From the NCBI GenBank assembly GCA_946885755.1, contig CAMPHB010000051.1:1-8041 (forward strand): a DNA stretch of 8,041 bases. Direction: 5' to 3'. The stretch comes from an uncultured Methylophaga sp. GTDB taxonomy: Bacteria; Pseudomonadota; Gammaproteobacteria; Nitrosococcales; Methylophagaceae. This document shows positions 1-7,704 of the stretch, piece by piece. How positions within the stretch are numbered: position 1 is the stretch's first letter; each line of letters opens with the position of its first letter. The notes below the pieces were generated by a model. It was not told the origin of the DNA and made no database searches. It saw nothing but the letters and a program-made list of their open reading frames with translations. A program made the translations under genes and the position numbers.

Positions 1-1961
1 CATTGATTCGCCGTGAAGGGGTGCCGAAATCAGCAGACTTTGAGTTTGATCCCAACGATCTCGATAAAGTCTTCCGTGAAGCGACCTGGGAAGAAGCGCT
101 GGCCAAAGCCAGTGAGGGCTTCACCGGTATTCGCGATAATTTGGGGCCGAATGCGCTGGCTGGGTTTGGCAGTGCCAAAGGCAGCAACGAAGAAGCTTAT
201 TTATTCCAGAAGCTGATTCGTACCGGCTTTAAAACCAATAACGTCGATCACTGTACCCGCCTATGTCATGCCTCATCGGTCGTGGCATTACTTGAATGTC
301 TGGGTAGTGGTGCGGTATCAAATCCGGTTGCCGATGTTGATGAAGCCGAAGTGATTGTGCTGATTGGTGCTAATCCGACCGTTAACCATCCGGTGGGTGC
401 TACCTGGATGAAAAATGCGGTGCGTAAAGGCACCAAGCTGATTCTGATGGATCCACGCGGCACTGAACTGGCCCGTGATGCCACCTATCAGCTGCAATTC
501 AAACCGGGCAGTGACGTGCCGATGCTTAATGCCATCATGCACGTGATTGTCGAAGAAAATCTGGTGGACGAAGCCTTTATCGCCAACCGTACCGAAGGTT
601 TTGAGTCGATGAAAGAACACCTCAAAGCCTACTCACCAGAAGCCATGTCACCGATTTGTGGTGTACCGGCGCAAACGCTGCGTGAAGTTGCACGTTTGTA
701 TGCCAAATCCAAAGCCTCGATGATTTTATGGGGTATGGGTATTTCCCAGCATGTGCATGGCACAGACAATGCCCGCTGCCTGATTTCACTGGCGTTGATG
801 ACCGGTCAGATCGGCCGTCCCGGCACTGGTTTGCATCCGCTGCGTGGTCAGAATAATGTGCAGGGCGCCTCTGATATGGGCCTGATCCCAATGGTATTCC
901 CTGACTATCAGCCGGTTGGTGATAGTGATGCCCGTGAATATTTTGAACAGCTGTGGAACAGCCCGCTGGATCCGAACCCTGGCCTGACCGTGGTCGAAAT
1001 CATGGATGCCATTCATGCCGGCAAACTCAAAGGTTTGTATGTCATGGGTGAAAATCCGGCGATGTCGGATCCTGATGTTAATCATGCCCGCCAGTCGCTG
1101 GCTGAATTGGATCTGATGGTGGTGCAGGACATATTCCTAACCGAAACGGCTTATCTCGCCGATGTGGTGTTGCCGGCGTCAGGTTTCCCTGAAAAAACCG
1201 GTACCTTCACTAATACTGACCGATTGGTGCAACTGGGTCGGCAGGCGCTGAATCCGCCCGGTGATGCCCGTCAGGATCTGTGGATCATCCAGCAGATCGC
1301 CAAAGGCATGGGCCTCGACTGGCATTATGACGATGTTTCAGATGTATTTGCCGAAATCCGTAAAGCAGTGCCAAATATGGCCGGTATTACCTGGCAACGA
1401 CTGGAACAGCAGGGCTCGGTGGTTTATCCGTGTCTTGCTGAAGGGGATCCGGGTGAAGCCGTTATTTTCACCGAAGATTTCCCGCGTGATAACGGGCTTG
1501 GTAAATTTGTCCCGGCAGATATTGTGCCGCCTGCCGAACGGCCCGATGCGGAATATCCTTTTGTGCTGATAACCGGCCGGATGCTGGAACACTGGCACAC
1601 CGGTTCGATGACCCGCCGTGCCAACGTGCTTGATGCGCTGGAACCGGAAGCGGTTGCAACATTAAATCCCATCACGCTGGGCGAAATCGGTGTTAAACCC
1701 GGTGAGCTGATTACCTTAGCCACACGCCGCGGTGAAATATCGATGACAGCACGCGCTGATTTGGCGGTGCCGACCGGGGCAGTGTTTATGGCTTTTTGTT
1801 ATTACGAAGCAGCGGTTAATAAACTCTCAAATGCGGCACTGGACCCGGCGGCGAAAATCCCTGAGTTCAAATACTGTGCGGTAAAAATAACCAAAGGTGG
1901 CAAGCCGATGGAATTTTACAGTTACGGGGGCGGGCAGGCGCAAAACCGGCTGATAAACTAA
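1..1961 (+). CDS. Formate dehydrogenase alpha subunit, Mo/W-bis-MGD (FDH1-like), 5'-truncated by window edge
   Basis: This is the catalytic subunit of a metal-dependent, probably NAD-linked, formate dehydrogenase that oxidises formate to CO2 in the cytoplasm. About 652 residues are visible. The frame is open to the window edge, and the TTG at position 3 is internal, not a start. Family members run to about 950-990 residues, so the N-terminal FeS domains lie upstream. In the fragment, the DHCTRLCHASS motif (residues 82-92) puts Cys88, codon 264-266, at the metal-ligand position that is selenocysteine in E. coli FdhF, followed by the conserved His89. Arg281 in RGQNNVQGA (281-289) matches the substrate-site arginine of FdhF. 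The MGD-binding C-terminal domain spans about 518-630 and includes GRMLEHWHTGSMTRR. From memory the sequence is very close to Methylorubrum extorquens Fdh1A, a tungsten enzyme; the metal cannot be read from the sequence. No accessory gene (such as fdhD) follows; a terminator ends the unit. Confidence 0.93.
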   Translation, partial: LIRREGVPKSADFEFDPNDLDKVFREATWEEALAKASEGFTGIRDNLGPNALAGFGSAKGSNEEAYLFQKLIRTGFKTNNVDHCTRLCHASSVVALLECLGSGAVSNPVADVDEAEVIVLIGANPTVNHPVGATWMKNAVRKGTKLILMDPRGTELARDATYQLQFKPGSDVPMLNAIMHVIVEENLVDEAFIANRTEGFESMKEHLKAYSPEAMSPICGVPAQTLREVARLYAKSKASMILWGMGISQHVHGTDNARCLISLALMTGQIGRPGTGLHPLRGQNNVQGASDMGLIPMVFPDYQPVGDSDAREYFEQLWNSPLDPNPGLTVVEIMDAIHAGKLKGLYVMGENPAMSDPDVNHARQSLAELDLMVVQDIFLTETAYLADVVLPASGFPEKTGTFTNTDRLVQLGRQALNPPGDARQDLWIIQQIAKGMGLDWHYDDVSDVFAEIRKAVPNMAGITWQRLEQQGSVVYPCLAEGDPGEAVIFTEDFPRDNGLGKFVPADIVPPAERPDAEYPFVLITGRMLEHWHTGSMTRRANVLDALEPEAVATLNPITLGEIGVKPGELITLATRRGEISMTARADLAVPTGAVFMAFCYYEAAVNKLSNAALDPAAKIPEFKYCAVKITKGGKPMEFYSYGGGQAQNRLIN

Positions 1962-1977
1962 CGTATAAAAAACCAAC

Positions 1978-2004
1978 AAAGGGCATGATTTCATGCCCTT
2001 TTTT
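1978..2004 (+). terminator. Rho-independent terminator after the formate dehydrogenase gene
   Basis: GGGCATG (1981-1987) and CATGCCC (1992-1998) form a perfect 7-bp stem around the loop ATTT. It is extended by AAA (1978-1980) pairing with TTT and followed by a T6 tract (1999-2004). It begins 17 nt after the stop codon and separates the formate dehydrogenase unit from surE. Confidence 0.92.
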
Positions 2005-2063
2005 ATGATGCGTTATCAGGGCTTTTTTATCTTTCAGTACACAACATTGTTGAATATGAAAGG

Positions 2064-2093
2064 TAAACAAGAACAGGGCATTCTTGCTAAGAT
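2064..2093 (+). promoter_or_regulatory. Candidate sigma-70-type promoter for the surE operon
   Basis: TAAACA (2064-2069, 4 of 6 to the -35 consensus) is followed after 18 nt by TAAGAT (2088-2093, 4 of 6 to the -10 consensus), which is preceded by TGC as in extended -10 promoters. Transcription would start near 2100, giving a leader of about 33 nt. The 171-nt gap after a terminator needs a promoter somewhere, and this is the best match seen. A perfect inverted repeat, CAAGAA (2068-2073) / TTCTTG (2081-2086), fills the spacer. Confidence 0.42.
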
Positions 2094-2132
2094 AAACGCC
2101 ACAAACTCACCGAACCGGCAAACGAAAAACGC

Positions 2133-2885
2133 ATGAAAATTCTGATCAGCAACGACGATGGCTACATGGCACGCGGACTCCACACATTGGCCAATGCGCT
2201 GAAAGACTGTGGTGACATTACCGTTGTTGCGCCGGATCGTAATCGCAGCGGTGCCAGCAACTCGCTGACACTGGAAAATCCATTGCGGCTGGATCGTCTG
2301 GATAACGGCATTTACCGCGTCGAAGGTACACCGACCGATTGTGTCCATTTAGCCATTACCGGCCTGCTGGAAGATGAGCCGGATATGGTGGTTTCAGGGA
2401 TTAATGCCGGCGCTAATCTGGGTGATGATGTGCTGTATTCGGGCACCGTGGCGGCGGCGATGGAAGGCCGCTTTCTCGGTTTGCCGGCGATTGCGATTTC
2501 TTTGGCCAGTTTTGATGGCAAACATTATGAAACGGCTGGCTGGGTTGCCCAGCAACTGGTGACAAGGCTCAGTAAAGCCGCCTTGCCGGCCGATACCATT
2601 TTGAATGTTAACGTGCCGGATCTGCCAATTGATCAAATTATTGGTTTTGAAAGCACCCGTCTTGGTCACCGCCATAAAGCGGAGCCAATCATTCGTGAAC
2701 AAGATCCGCGCGGTCGGCCAATGTACTGGATCGGCCCGGCCGGTGCCGAACAGGATGCCGGTCCCGGTACTGATTTTGATGCTATCCGCCGTGGTGCCGT
2801 CTCGGTGACACCGCTACAAATCGATTTAACCCGTTATGACGCGATTGACGGCGTCGCCTGCTGGCTGGAAGACACTACTGCATGA
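2133..2885 (+). CDS. surE: 5'/3'-nucleotidase SurE
   Basis: SurE is a metal-dependent survival-protein phosphatase that dephosphorylates nucleoside 5'- and 3'-monophosphates in the cytoplasm; the family also acts on short polyphosphate. The 250-residue product matches the E. coli length (about 253). The metal-binding residues are visible: Asp8-Asp9 in SNDDG (6-10), Ser39 in the [12 protein letters not shown] segment (37-48), and Asn91 in [12 protein letters not shown] (88-99). DPRG, YWIGP and DAGPGTDF in the C-terminal half are also typical. ATG 2133 gives the family's standard N terminus ([10 protein letters not shown]), although no clear Shine-Dalgarno precedes it. It is the first gene of a tight run surE-pcm-yqaA-nlpD; its TGA stop lies inside the ATGA shared with pcm, so translation of pcm is probably coupled to it. 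Confidence 0.97.
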   Translation: MKILISNDDGYMARGLHTLANALKDCGDITVVAPDRNRSGASNSLTLENPLRLDRLDNGIYRVEGTPTDCVHLAITGLLEDEPDMVVSGINAGANLGDDVLYSGTVAAAMEGRFLGLPAIAISLASFDGKHYETAGWVAQQLVTRLSKAALPADTILNVNVPDLPIDQIIGFESTRLGHRHKAEPIIREQDPRGRPMYWIGPAGAEQDAGPGTDFDAIRRGAVSVTPLQIDLTRYDAIDGVACWLEDTTA

Positions 2886-3541
2886 TGGCGGATCCGCGCG
2901 GCATTGGCATGACCTCTCAGCGGACGCGGGATCGGTTGATCCAGCGCCTCAAAGATCGGGGCATCAATAACCAGCAAGTGCTGGCTATTATGCGTCAGTG
3001 TCCGCGGCATTTATTTGTTGATGAAGCGCTTGCCAGCCGCGCTTATGAAGATACGGCTTTACCGATTGGCCATGGCCAGACGATTTCGCAGCCGTTTATT
3101 GTTGCCCGCATGACCGAGATCCTGTTACAGGGCGGGGCGCGTAATAAGGTATTGGAAGTCGGCACTGGTTCAGGTTATCAAACGGCGGTGTTATCGGGTT
3201 TGGTGCCACGGGTATTCAGCGTTGAGCGGATTGCGCCACTGCTCAAACAAGCCCGCGAACGCTTTTATCAGCTCAAACTTAATAATATCCGCCTGAAACA
3301 CAGTGACGGCAGCTGGGGCTGGCAGGAAAACGCGCCCTATGACGGTATTATCGTGACCTGCGCGCCGGAACATATTCCGGAAAGTCTGTTGCAGCAACTG
3401 GCTCCCGGCGGCCGGCTGGTGATCCCGGTCGGTACCAGTACCGGTCAGTCATTGCGGGTGATTGACCGCAACGGCAATACTTTTGAAGAATCGGAATGGG
3501 AGGCGGTCAGTTTTGTGCCGCTGCTCAGCGGACAAATTTAA
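2882..3541 (+). CDS. pcm: Protein-L-isoaspartate O-methyltransferase
   Basis: This enzyme transfers methyl from S-adenosylmethionine to L-isoaspartyl residues of aged proteins, starting their repair to aspartate in the cytoplasm. The 219-residue product has the family's [17 protein letters not shown] segment (63-79) with the catalytic serine region, SAM motif [12 protein letters not shown] (90-100) followed by SVERI, and the GGRLVIPVG strand (176-184). It is slightly longer than E. coli Pcm (208), mainly from about ten extra N-terminal residues. Two adjacent ATGs occur; 2882 overlaps the surE stop by 4 nt (ATGA) and lies 10 nt after GGAAG (2867-2871), so it is preferred over 2885. The first strongly conserved part begins near residue 11 (TSQRTRDRL), so a start at ATG 2909 cannot be excluded. 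Its TAA shares a base with the next ATG. Confidence 0.96.
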   Translation: MMADPRGIGMTSQRTRDRLIQRLKDRGINNQQVLAIMRQCPRHLFVDEALASRAYEDTALPIGHGQTISQPFIVARMTEILLQGGARNKVLEVGTGSGYQTAVLSGLVPRVFSVERIAPLLKQARERFYQLKLNNIRLKHSDGSWGWQENAPYDGIIVTCAPEHIPESLLQQLAPGGRLVIPVGTSTGQSLRVIDRNGNTFEESEWEAVSFVPLLSGQI

Positions 3542-4116
3542 TGAAACTGTTTTCACCTCTCTACGCCCGTGCCATGCAATGGGCCCGACACAAATATGCA
3601 AGCTACTGGCTGGCACTGGTCAGTTTTACCGAATCGTCGTTTTTTCTGGTACCGCCGGATGTCATGCTGGCACCGATGTCACTGGCGCGGCCCGATAAAG
3701 CCTGGTTTTATGCGCTGTTAACAACGCTGGCCTCCGTTGCTGGTGGTCTGCTCGGTTATCTGATTGGTGTGTTTGCTTTAGAACTGGTTGAGCCGTGGAT
3801 TGTGCAGTTTGGTTATGAGCATGCCTATCAGACGGCCCAGCAATGGTTTCACGACTGGGGCTTCTGGGCAATATTTGTCGCTGGGTTTACGCCGATACCC
3901 TATAAAGTCTTCACCATTGCCGCCGGCGCAGTGGGCATGTTGTTGTTGCCGTTTATTCTGGGTTCATTGATTGGTCGCGGCGCCCGGTTTTTTCTGGTTG
4001 CAGGTTTGATGCGCTGGGGTGGCCCGGCATTGGAAGATAAATTACATCAATGGATGGACTGGCTAGGCTGGCTGACAATCATTATTCTGGTCGTGGCTTA
4101 CCTGATTTTGCGGTGA
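3541..4116 (+). CDS. yqaA: YqaA-family inner-membrane protein (VTT/DedA-like domain)
   Basis: This 191-residue integral membrane protein belongs to the YqaA branch (COG1238) of the VTT/SNARE-associated superfamily related to DedA. DedA relatives include lipid flippases, but the substrate of this branch is not known. Hydrophobic segments are at about 20-47, 55-78, 106-128, 130-157 and 174-190. The paired conserved loops FTESSFFLVPPDVMLAPM (29-46) and GFTPIPYKVFTIAAGA (115-130) are the VTT signature, with Glu31, the prolines and Lys122 as likely functional positions. The frame is open back to ATG 3496, but that would add 15 residues inside pcm unlike the family. ATG 3541, overlapping the pcm stop as TAATG, gives the expected [15 protein letters not shown] start. 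Position between pcm and nlpD is recurrent in gammaproteobacteria. Confidence 0.9.
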   Translation: MKLFSPLYARAMQWARHKYASYWLALVSFTESSFFLVPPDVMLAPMSLARPDKAWFYALLTTLASVAGGLLGYLIGVFALELVEPWIVQFGYEHAYQTAQQWFHDWGFWAIFVAGFTPIPYKVFTIAAGAVGMLLLPFILGSLIGRGARFFLVAGLMRWGGPALEDKLHQWMDWLGWLTIIILVVAYLILR

Positions 4117-4117
4117 T

Positions 4118-4945
4118 ATGAAGCGATTACTGATCCTGATGACATTGTTTTTGACCGCTTGTAGTGGCGGCAAAGCGGTTGCGCCATTAGGTCATTACGA
4201 CAACCGTGGGCCGCAACAGCAAGCCAGAACACCGGCTAATGCGCCGCTCAGCTACACCGTACGCAAGGGTGATACCTTGTATTCGATAAGTTTCCGTTAT
4301 GGCATGGATTATCGGGATCTGGCGCGAGTGAATGGTATCGGCCCACCTTACACCATTTATGTCGGGCAAAAACTGAAATTCAAAGGCGCACCGCCGGCGC
4401 AGCGCACGCGGATTGCCGCCAGCCAACCAAAGACGGCGCCCCAAAAATCACAACCGAAAACACAGAGCAGTACAGCCAGCCAACCGAAGCCCGCGCCCAG
4501 CCAGCCTAAAACAGCGGCTAAACCGCCAGAATCCAGCAGTAAACCGATCCCGCCGGCACCGAGTGGTACAGCGACCCCTGCCTGGCGTTGGCCAACTAAA
4601 GGGCCTCTGCTATCCAGTTTTTCTAATGCAGAAGCCGGCCGTAAAGGCATTAAAATCGCCGGTAAAGCAGGTCAGGACGTGATTGCCTCTGCTGCCGGCC
4701 GTGTGGTTTACAGTGGCAATGGTTTGCCGCGCTACGGCAATTTGCTGATTATCAAACACAACGATGTTTATCTCAGCGCCTACGCGCATAATCAGTCACT
4801 ACTGGTTAAAGAAGGCGACAGTGTGCAGTCTGGTCAAAAAATCGCCACTCTCGGCCGCACCGGCACCCAGCGCGATCAACTGCATTTTGAGATCCGCCGC
4901 AACGGTCAGCCAGTCGATCCGATGCGCTATCTGCCTAAACAATAA
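4118..4945 (+). CDS. nlpD: NlpD-family lipoprotein, LysM plus degenerate M23 domain (amidase activator)
   Basis: This is an envelope lipoprotein that in E. coli activates the septal amidase AmiC during daughter-cell separation. Its 275 residues show, in order: a lipoprotein signal peptide with lipobox LTAC and acylated Cys15; a LysM peptidoglycan-binding domain (about 46-88, YTVRKGDTLYSIS...); a Pro/Gln/Ser/Lys-rich linker with four SQPK units (102-105, 111-114, 121-124, 128-131); and a C-terminal LytM/M23 domain (about 157-273). Catalytic zinc ligands are largely lost: Arg175 and Lys179 occupy the usual His and Asp places, and Gln254 replaces the first His of the HxH motif, while His224 and His256 remain. 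That fits a non-enzymatic activator like E. coli NlpD. It starts one base after the yqaA stop. The following gene is prfB, not the rpoS that usually follows nlpD. Confidence 0.93.
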   Translation: MKRLLILMTLFLTACSGGKAVAPLGHYDNRGPQQQARTPANAPLSYTVRKGDTLYSISFRYGMDYRDLARVNGIGPPYTIYVGQKLKFKGAPPAQRTRIAASQPKTAPQKSQPKTQSSTASQPKPAPSQPKTAAKPPESSSKPIPPAPSGTATPAWRWPTKGPLLSSFSNAEAGRKGIKIAGKAGQDVIASAAGRVVYSGNGLPRYGNLLIIKHNDVYLSAYAHNQSLLVKEGDSVQSGQKIATLGRTGTQRDQLHFEIRRNGQPVDPMRYLPKQ

Positions 4946-4965
4946 GGGCATTTTTCCGTTACAAT
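4936..4965 (+). promoter_or_regulatory. Candidate sigma-70-type promoter for prfB-lysS
   Basis: TACAAT (4960-4965, 5 of 6 to the -10 consensus) follows TAAACA (4936-4941, 4 of 6 to the -35 consensus) after 18 nt. The -35 lies in the last codons of nlpD. Transcription would start near 4972, about 38 nt before the prfB start. No terminator was seen after nlpD, so read-through from the surE operon is also possible. Confidence 0.5.
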
Positions 4966-4983
4966 ACGCGGTTTTCCGTAACG
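4952..4983 (+). repeat. Direct and inverted repeat overlapping the prfB -10 box
   Basis: TTTTCCGTTAC (4952-4962) recurs as TTTTCCGTAAC (4972-4982): an 11-nt direct repeat with one mismatch, 20 bp apart. In addition CGTTAC (4957-4962) and GTAACG (4978-4983) are perfect 6-bp inverted arms 15 nt apart. The left arm includes the first bases of the TACAAT box and the right arm falls just after the expected transcription start, a geometry suited to an operator or a short transcript hairpin. It may equally be chance. Confidence 0.6.
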
Positions 4984-5009
4984 CATTAATTTGTCATACG
5001 AGGTGTAAT

Positions 5010-6105
5010 TTGGAACTCGGCGCCACCATGCAACGCATTAAAACCCTTCGGGATCGCAGCGACGATCTCAGGGGGTATCTTTGACTTCGATAACAAAGCC
5101 GAACGCTTAGTTGAAGTCACCCGCGAACTCGAAGATCCCAATGTCTGGAATGAACCCGAGCGCGCGCAAAAATTAGGTCAGGAACGCGCCAGTCTGGAAA
5201 AGCTGGTTGGCACCTTATCCGGTCATCGTGAAACACTGGATGATGCCAAAGAACTGTTGGAAATGGCGGTCGAAGAAAACGATCAAGACACTTTCGACTC
5301 CATTCAAAACGATTTGGATGAACTCGAAAAAGGCCTGGAAAAGCTCGAATTCCAGCGCATGTTCTCCGGCAAGCTCGATAAAAACAGCGCTTATCTTGAT
5401 ATTCAGTCGGGCTCTGGCGGCACCGAAGCACAGGACTGGGCCAATATCTTGCTGCGCATGTATTTGCGCTGGGGCGAAGCCAATGATTACAAAGTCGAGC
5501 TGATGGAAGTCTCCGCCGGCGAGGTCGCCGGTATTAAGTCCGCGACGGTGCGTTTTGAAGGCGAATACGCTTTTGGCATGTTGCGCACCGAAACCGGTGT
5601 TCACCGGCTGGTGCGTAAATCACCGTTTGATTCCGGTGCGCGTCGGCATACCTCGTTTTCATCGGTGTTTGTCTACCCGGAAGTTGATGACACCATTGAG
5701 ATTGACATCAATCCGGCCGATCTGCGCGTTGATACTTATCGCTCCAGTGGTGCTGGTGGTCAGCACGTTAATACCACTGATTCGGCAGTACGCATCACCC
5801 ACGTACCGACCAACACCGTGGTGCAATGTCAGACAGAACGTTCACAACATCAAAACCGGGATCGGGCGATGAACGCACTACGTGCTAAGTTGTACGAACT
5901 GGAATTACAAAAACAAAACGAAGTCAAACAAGCCGCTGAAGAATCCAAATCGGATATCGGCTGGGGTAGTCAGATCCGTTCTTATGTGCTGGATCAGTCC
6001 CGTATCAAAGACCTCCGTACCGGTGTCGAAACCGGCAACACGCAAGCAGTACTCGATGGTGATATTGATCAGTTTATCGAGGCCTCACTGAAATCAGGCT
6101 TATAA
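5010..6105 (+). CDS. prfB: Peptide chain release factor 2 (RF2), joined across a programmed +1 frameshift
   Basis: RF2 recognises UGA and UAA stop codons in the ribosome and triggers peptide release. The gene is read as 5010-5081 followed by 5083-6105 (+1 shift), giving 24 + 340 = 364 residues against 365 in E. coli. The start is TTG 5010, preceded by GAGGTG (5000-5005); the resulting [13 protein letters not shown] aligns in length with E. coli MFEINPVNNRIQDL. ATG 5028 would lose six residues. The codon-recognition tripeptide SPF is at about 204-206 and the catalytic GGQ at 249-251 in SGAGGQHVN. The residue matching E. coli Thr246 is Ser here. The N-terminal part is a charged helical domain. 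lysS follows after 3 nt. The in-frame UGA at 5082-5084 is regulatory, not a lesion. Confidence 0.97.
5070..5085 (+). promoter_or_regulatory. prfB: RF2 autoregulatory +1 frameshift site
   Basis: An internal Shine-Dalgarno-like AGGGGG (5070-5075) stands three bases (TAT) before the slippery CTT (5079-5081), followed by TGA (5082-5084) and C (5085). This is the classical RF2 arrangement. Low RF2 lets the ribosome pause at UGA, and peptidyl-tRNA-Leu slips from CUU to UUU, so GAC is read next; ample RF2 terminates after 24 codons. Both reading frames match RF2 on the two sides of this point. Confidence 0.97.
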
Positions 6106-6108
6106 AAC

Positions 6109-7602
6109 ATGACCCAAGAAACCGAATTTGACGAAAACCGACTGATTGCCCAGCGCCGCGAAAAACTCAGCGCTATTCGTGAGCAGGGCAATGCTTTCCC
6201 CAACGATTTTCGTCGTAATGTGATGAATGGCGAATTGCAGGCGGAATATGCCGACTGGGATGCTGAACAGCTCAAGGCCAATCCGCGCCGCGTCGCCATT
6301 GCCGGCCGGATGATGACCAAGCGGGTCATGGGTAAAGCCAGTTTTGCCAATATTCGGGATATGTCCGGTGATATGCAGCTTTATGTGGCGCGTGATGATT
6401 TACCGGAAGGCGTTTACCCGCAATTCAAAACCTGGGACTTAGGCGATATTATCGGTGCCGAAGGCACACTGTTTCGCACCCAAAAAGGTGAATTGTCGGT
6501 GCACGTTGATAGCATCCAATTGCTGACCAAATCACTGCGGCCGCTGCCCGAAAAATTCCATGGCCTGTCAGATCAGGAAACCCGCTACCGTCAGCGCTAT
6601 GTCGATCTGATCATGAACGAAGCCAGTCGTGAAGTCTTCAAACTGCGCACCCAAATCATCGACGGTGTACGCCGTTTTCTGATGGACAAAGGCTATCTTG
6701 AAGTCGAAACGCCGATGATGCAGGCGATCCCCGGTGGTGCCACGGCCAGACCGTTTACCACCTATCATAATGCGTTGGATATGGATTTATTCCTGCGTAT
6801 AGCGCCCGAACTGTATCTGAAACGGCTGATTGTCGGCGGCTTTGAACGGGTGTTTGAAATCAACCGTAATTTCCGTAACGAAGGTTTGTCGACCCGCCAT
6901 AACCCGGAATTCACCATGGTCGAGTTCTATCAGGCCTATGCCGATTACATCGAACTGATGGATCTGACCGAAGATATGCTGCGTACCGTCACAAAAAACG
7001 TGCTCGGCAGCACACAGGTCACCTATCAGGGCCTTGATATCGACTTTGCTCAGCCGTTTGCCCGGATGACCGTTAAAGAATCAATTTTGCACTTCAATCC
7101 GGATCTGACGCCCGAAAAACTGGAAACGCTTGAAGCGGCCAGTGAAGTTGCCAAAGGTCTCGGCATCCCGCTCAAAGACAGCTACGGTCTTGGTAAAGTG
7201 CAAATCGAAATTTTTGAAAAAACCGTCGAGCATCAACTGATGCAACCGACCTTTATCACCGCCTATCCAACTGAAGTGTCACCACTGGCAAGACGCAGTG
7301 ATAATGATCCATTCGTCACCGATCGGTTTGAATTCTTCGTCGGTGGCCGTGAAATCGCCAATGGCTTCTCAGAGCTTAATGATGCCGAAGATCAGGCCGA
7401 GCGCTTCAAAGCCCAGGTTGCCGATAAAGACGCCGGTGATCTCGAAGCCATGCACTACGACGCCGACTATATCCGCGCCCTGGAATACGGTATGCCACCC
7501 ACAGCCGGTGAGGGTATCGGTATTGATCGTTTGGTGATGCTGCTCACCGATTCCCCGTCTATTCGTGATGTGCTGTTATTCCCACATATGCGGCCGGAAT
7601 AA
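6109..7602 (+). CDS. lysS: Lysyl-tRNA synthetase, class II
   Basis: LysS charges tRNA-Lys with lysine using ATP in the cytoplasm. The 497 residues are close to E. coli LysS (505). There is a short helical N terminus, an OB-fold anticodon-binding domain (about 62-145), then the class II catalytic core. Motif 1 lies near [17 protein letters not shown] (194-210); motif 2 spans [20 protein letters not shown] (249-268); motif 3 is [14 protein letters not shown] (467-480) near the C terminus. ATG 6109 is 3 nt after the prfB stop, as in the E. coli prfB-lysS operon. Only a weak CAGG (6095-6098) precedes it, so coupled translation is likely. A terminator follows. Nothing is missing or broken. Confidence 0.98.
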   Translation: MTQETEFDENRLIAQRREKLSAIREQGNAFPNDFRRNVMNGELQAEYADWDAEQLKANPRRVAIAGRMMTKRVMGKASFANIRDMSGDMQLYVARDDLPEGVYPQFKTWDLGDIIGAEGTLFRTQKGELSVHVDSIQLLTKSLRPLPEKFHGLSDQETRYRQRYVDLIMNEASREVFKLRTQIIDGVRRFLMDKGYLEVETPMMQAIPGGATARPFTTYHNALDMDLFLRIAPELYLKRLIVGGFERVFEINRNFRNEGLSTRHNPEFTMVEFYQAYADYIELMDLTEDMLRTVTKNVLGSTQVTYQGLDIDFAQPFARMTVKESILHFNPDLTPEKLETLEAASEVAKGLGIPLKDSYGLGKVQIEIFEKTVEHQLMQPTFITAYPTEVSPLARRSDNDPFVTDRFEFFVGGREIANGFSELNDAEDQAERFKAQVADKDAGDLEAMHYDADYIRALEYGMPPTAGEGIGIDRLVMLLTDSPSIRDVLLFPHMRPE

Positions 7603-7627
7603 AAATCCGTCATTGCAAAATAACAAT

Positions 7628-7653
7628 GTCATTCCCGCGAAAGCGGCAACCCA
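7628..7653 (+). repeat. REP-like palindromic element 1 (GTCAT-led)
   Basis: GTCAT (7628-7632) is followed by CCGC (7635-7638), a GAAA tetraloop and GCGG (7643-7646), ending in CAACCCAG. It resembles the widespread intergenic 'GTCATTCCCGCGAAAGCGG' type of dispersed repeat, recalled from memory. It lies between the lysS stop and the terminator hairpin. Confidence 0.6.
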
Positions 7654-7654
7654 G

Positions 7655-7681
7655 AAAACGGGCCAAAAGGCCCGTTTTTTT
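7655..7681 (+). terminator. Rho-independent terminator after lysS
   Basis: AAAACGGGCC (7655-7664) pairs perfectly with GGCCCGTTTT (7669-7678) around the loop AAAA, giving a 10-bp stem, with the T run continuing to 7681. It lies 53 nt after the lysS stop and ends the prfB-lysS transcript. Confidence 0.95.
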
Positions 7682-7704
7682 GTGTCTCAACCACATAACA
7701 ACAT

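Noticed and set aside
266..1085. Several minus-strand open frames across the formate dehydrogenase gene
   Set aside because: They are complementary-strand shadows of a strongly conserved coding sequence, with no recognisable protein features.
3496..3540. Longer N terminus for the yqaA-type gene from ATG 3496
   Set aside because: It would overlap pcm by 46 nt and add 15 residues unlike the family; ATG 3541 coupled to the pcm stop fits better.
4764..5084. Open frame of 106 codons ending at the prfB UGA
   Set aside because: Its last 24 codons are the true zero-frame start of RF2; the rest is an out-of-frame reading of nlpD.
5082..5084. Apparent nonsense or frameshift mutation at the start of prfB
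   Set aside because: The surrounding bases are the conserved RF2 programmed frameshift site, so the gene is intact.
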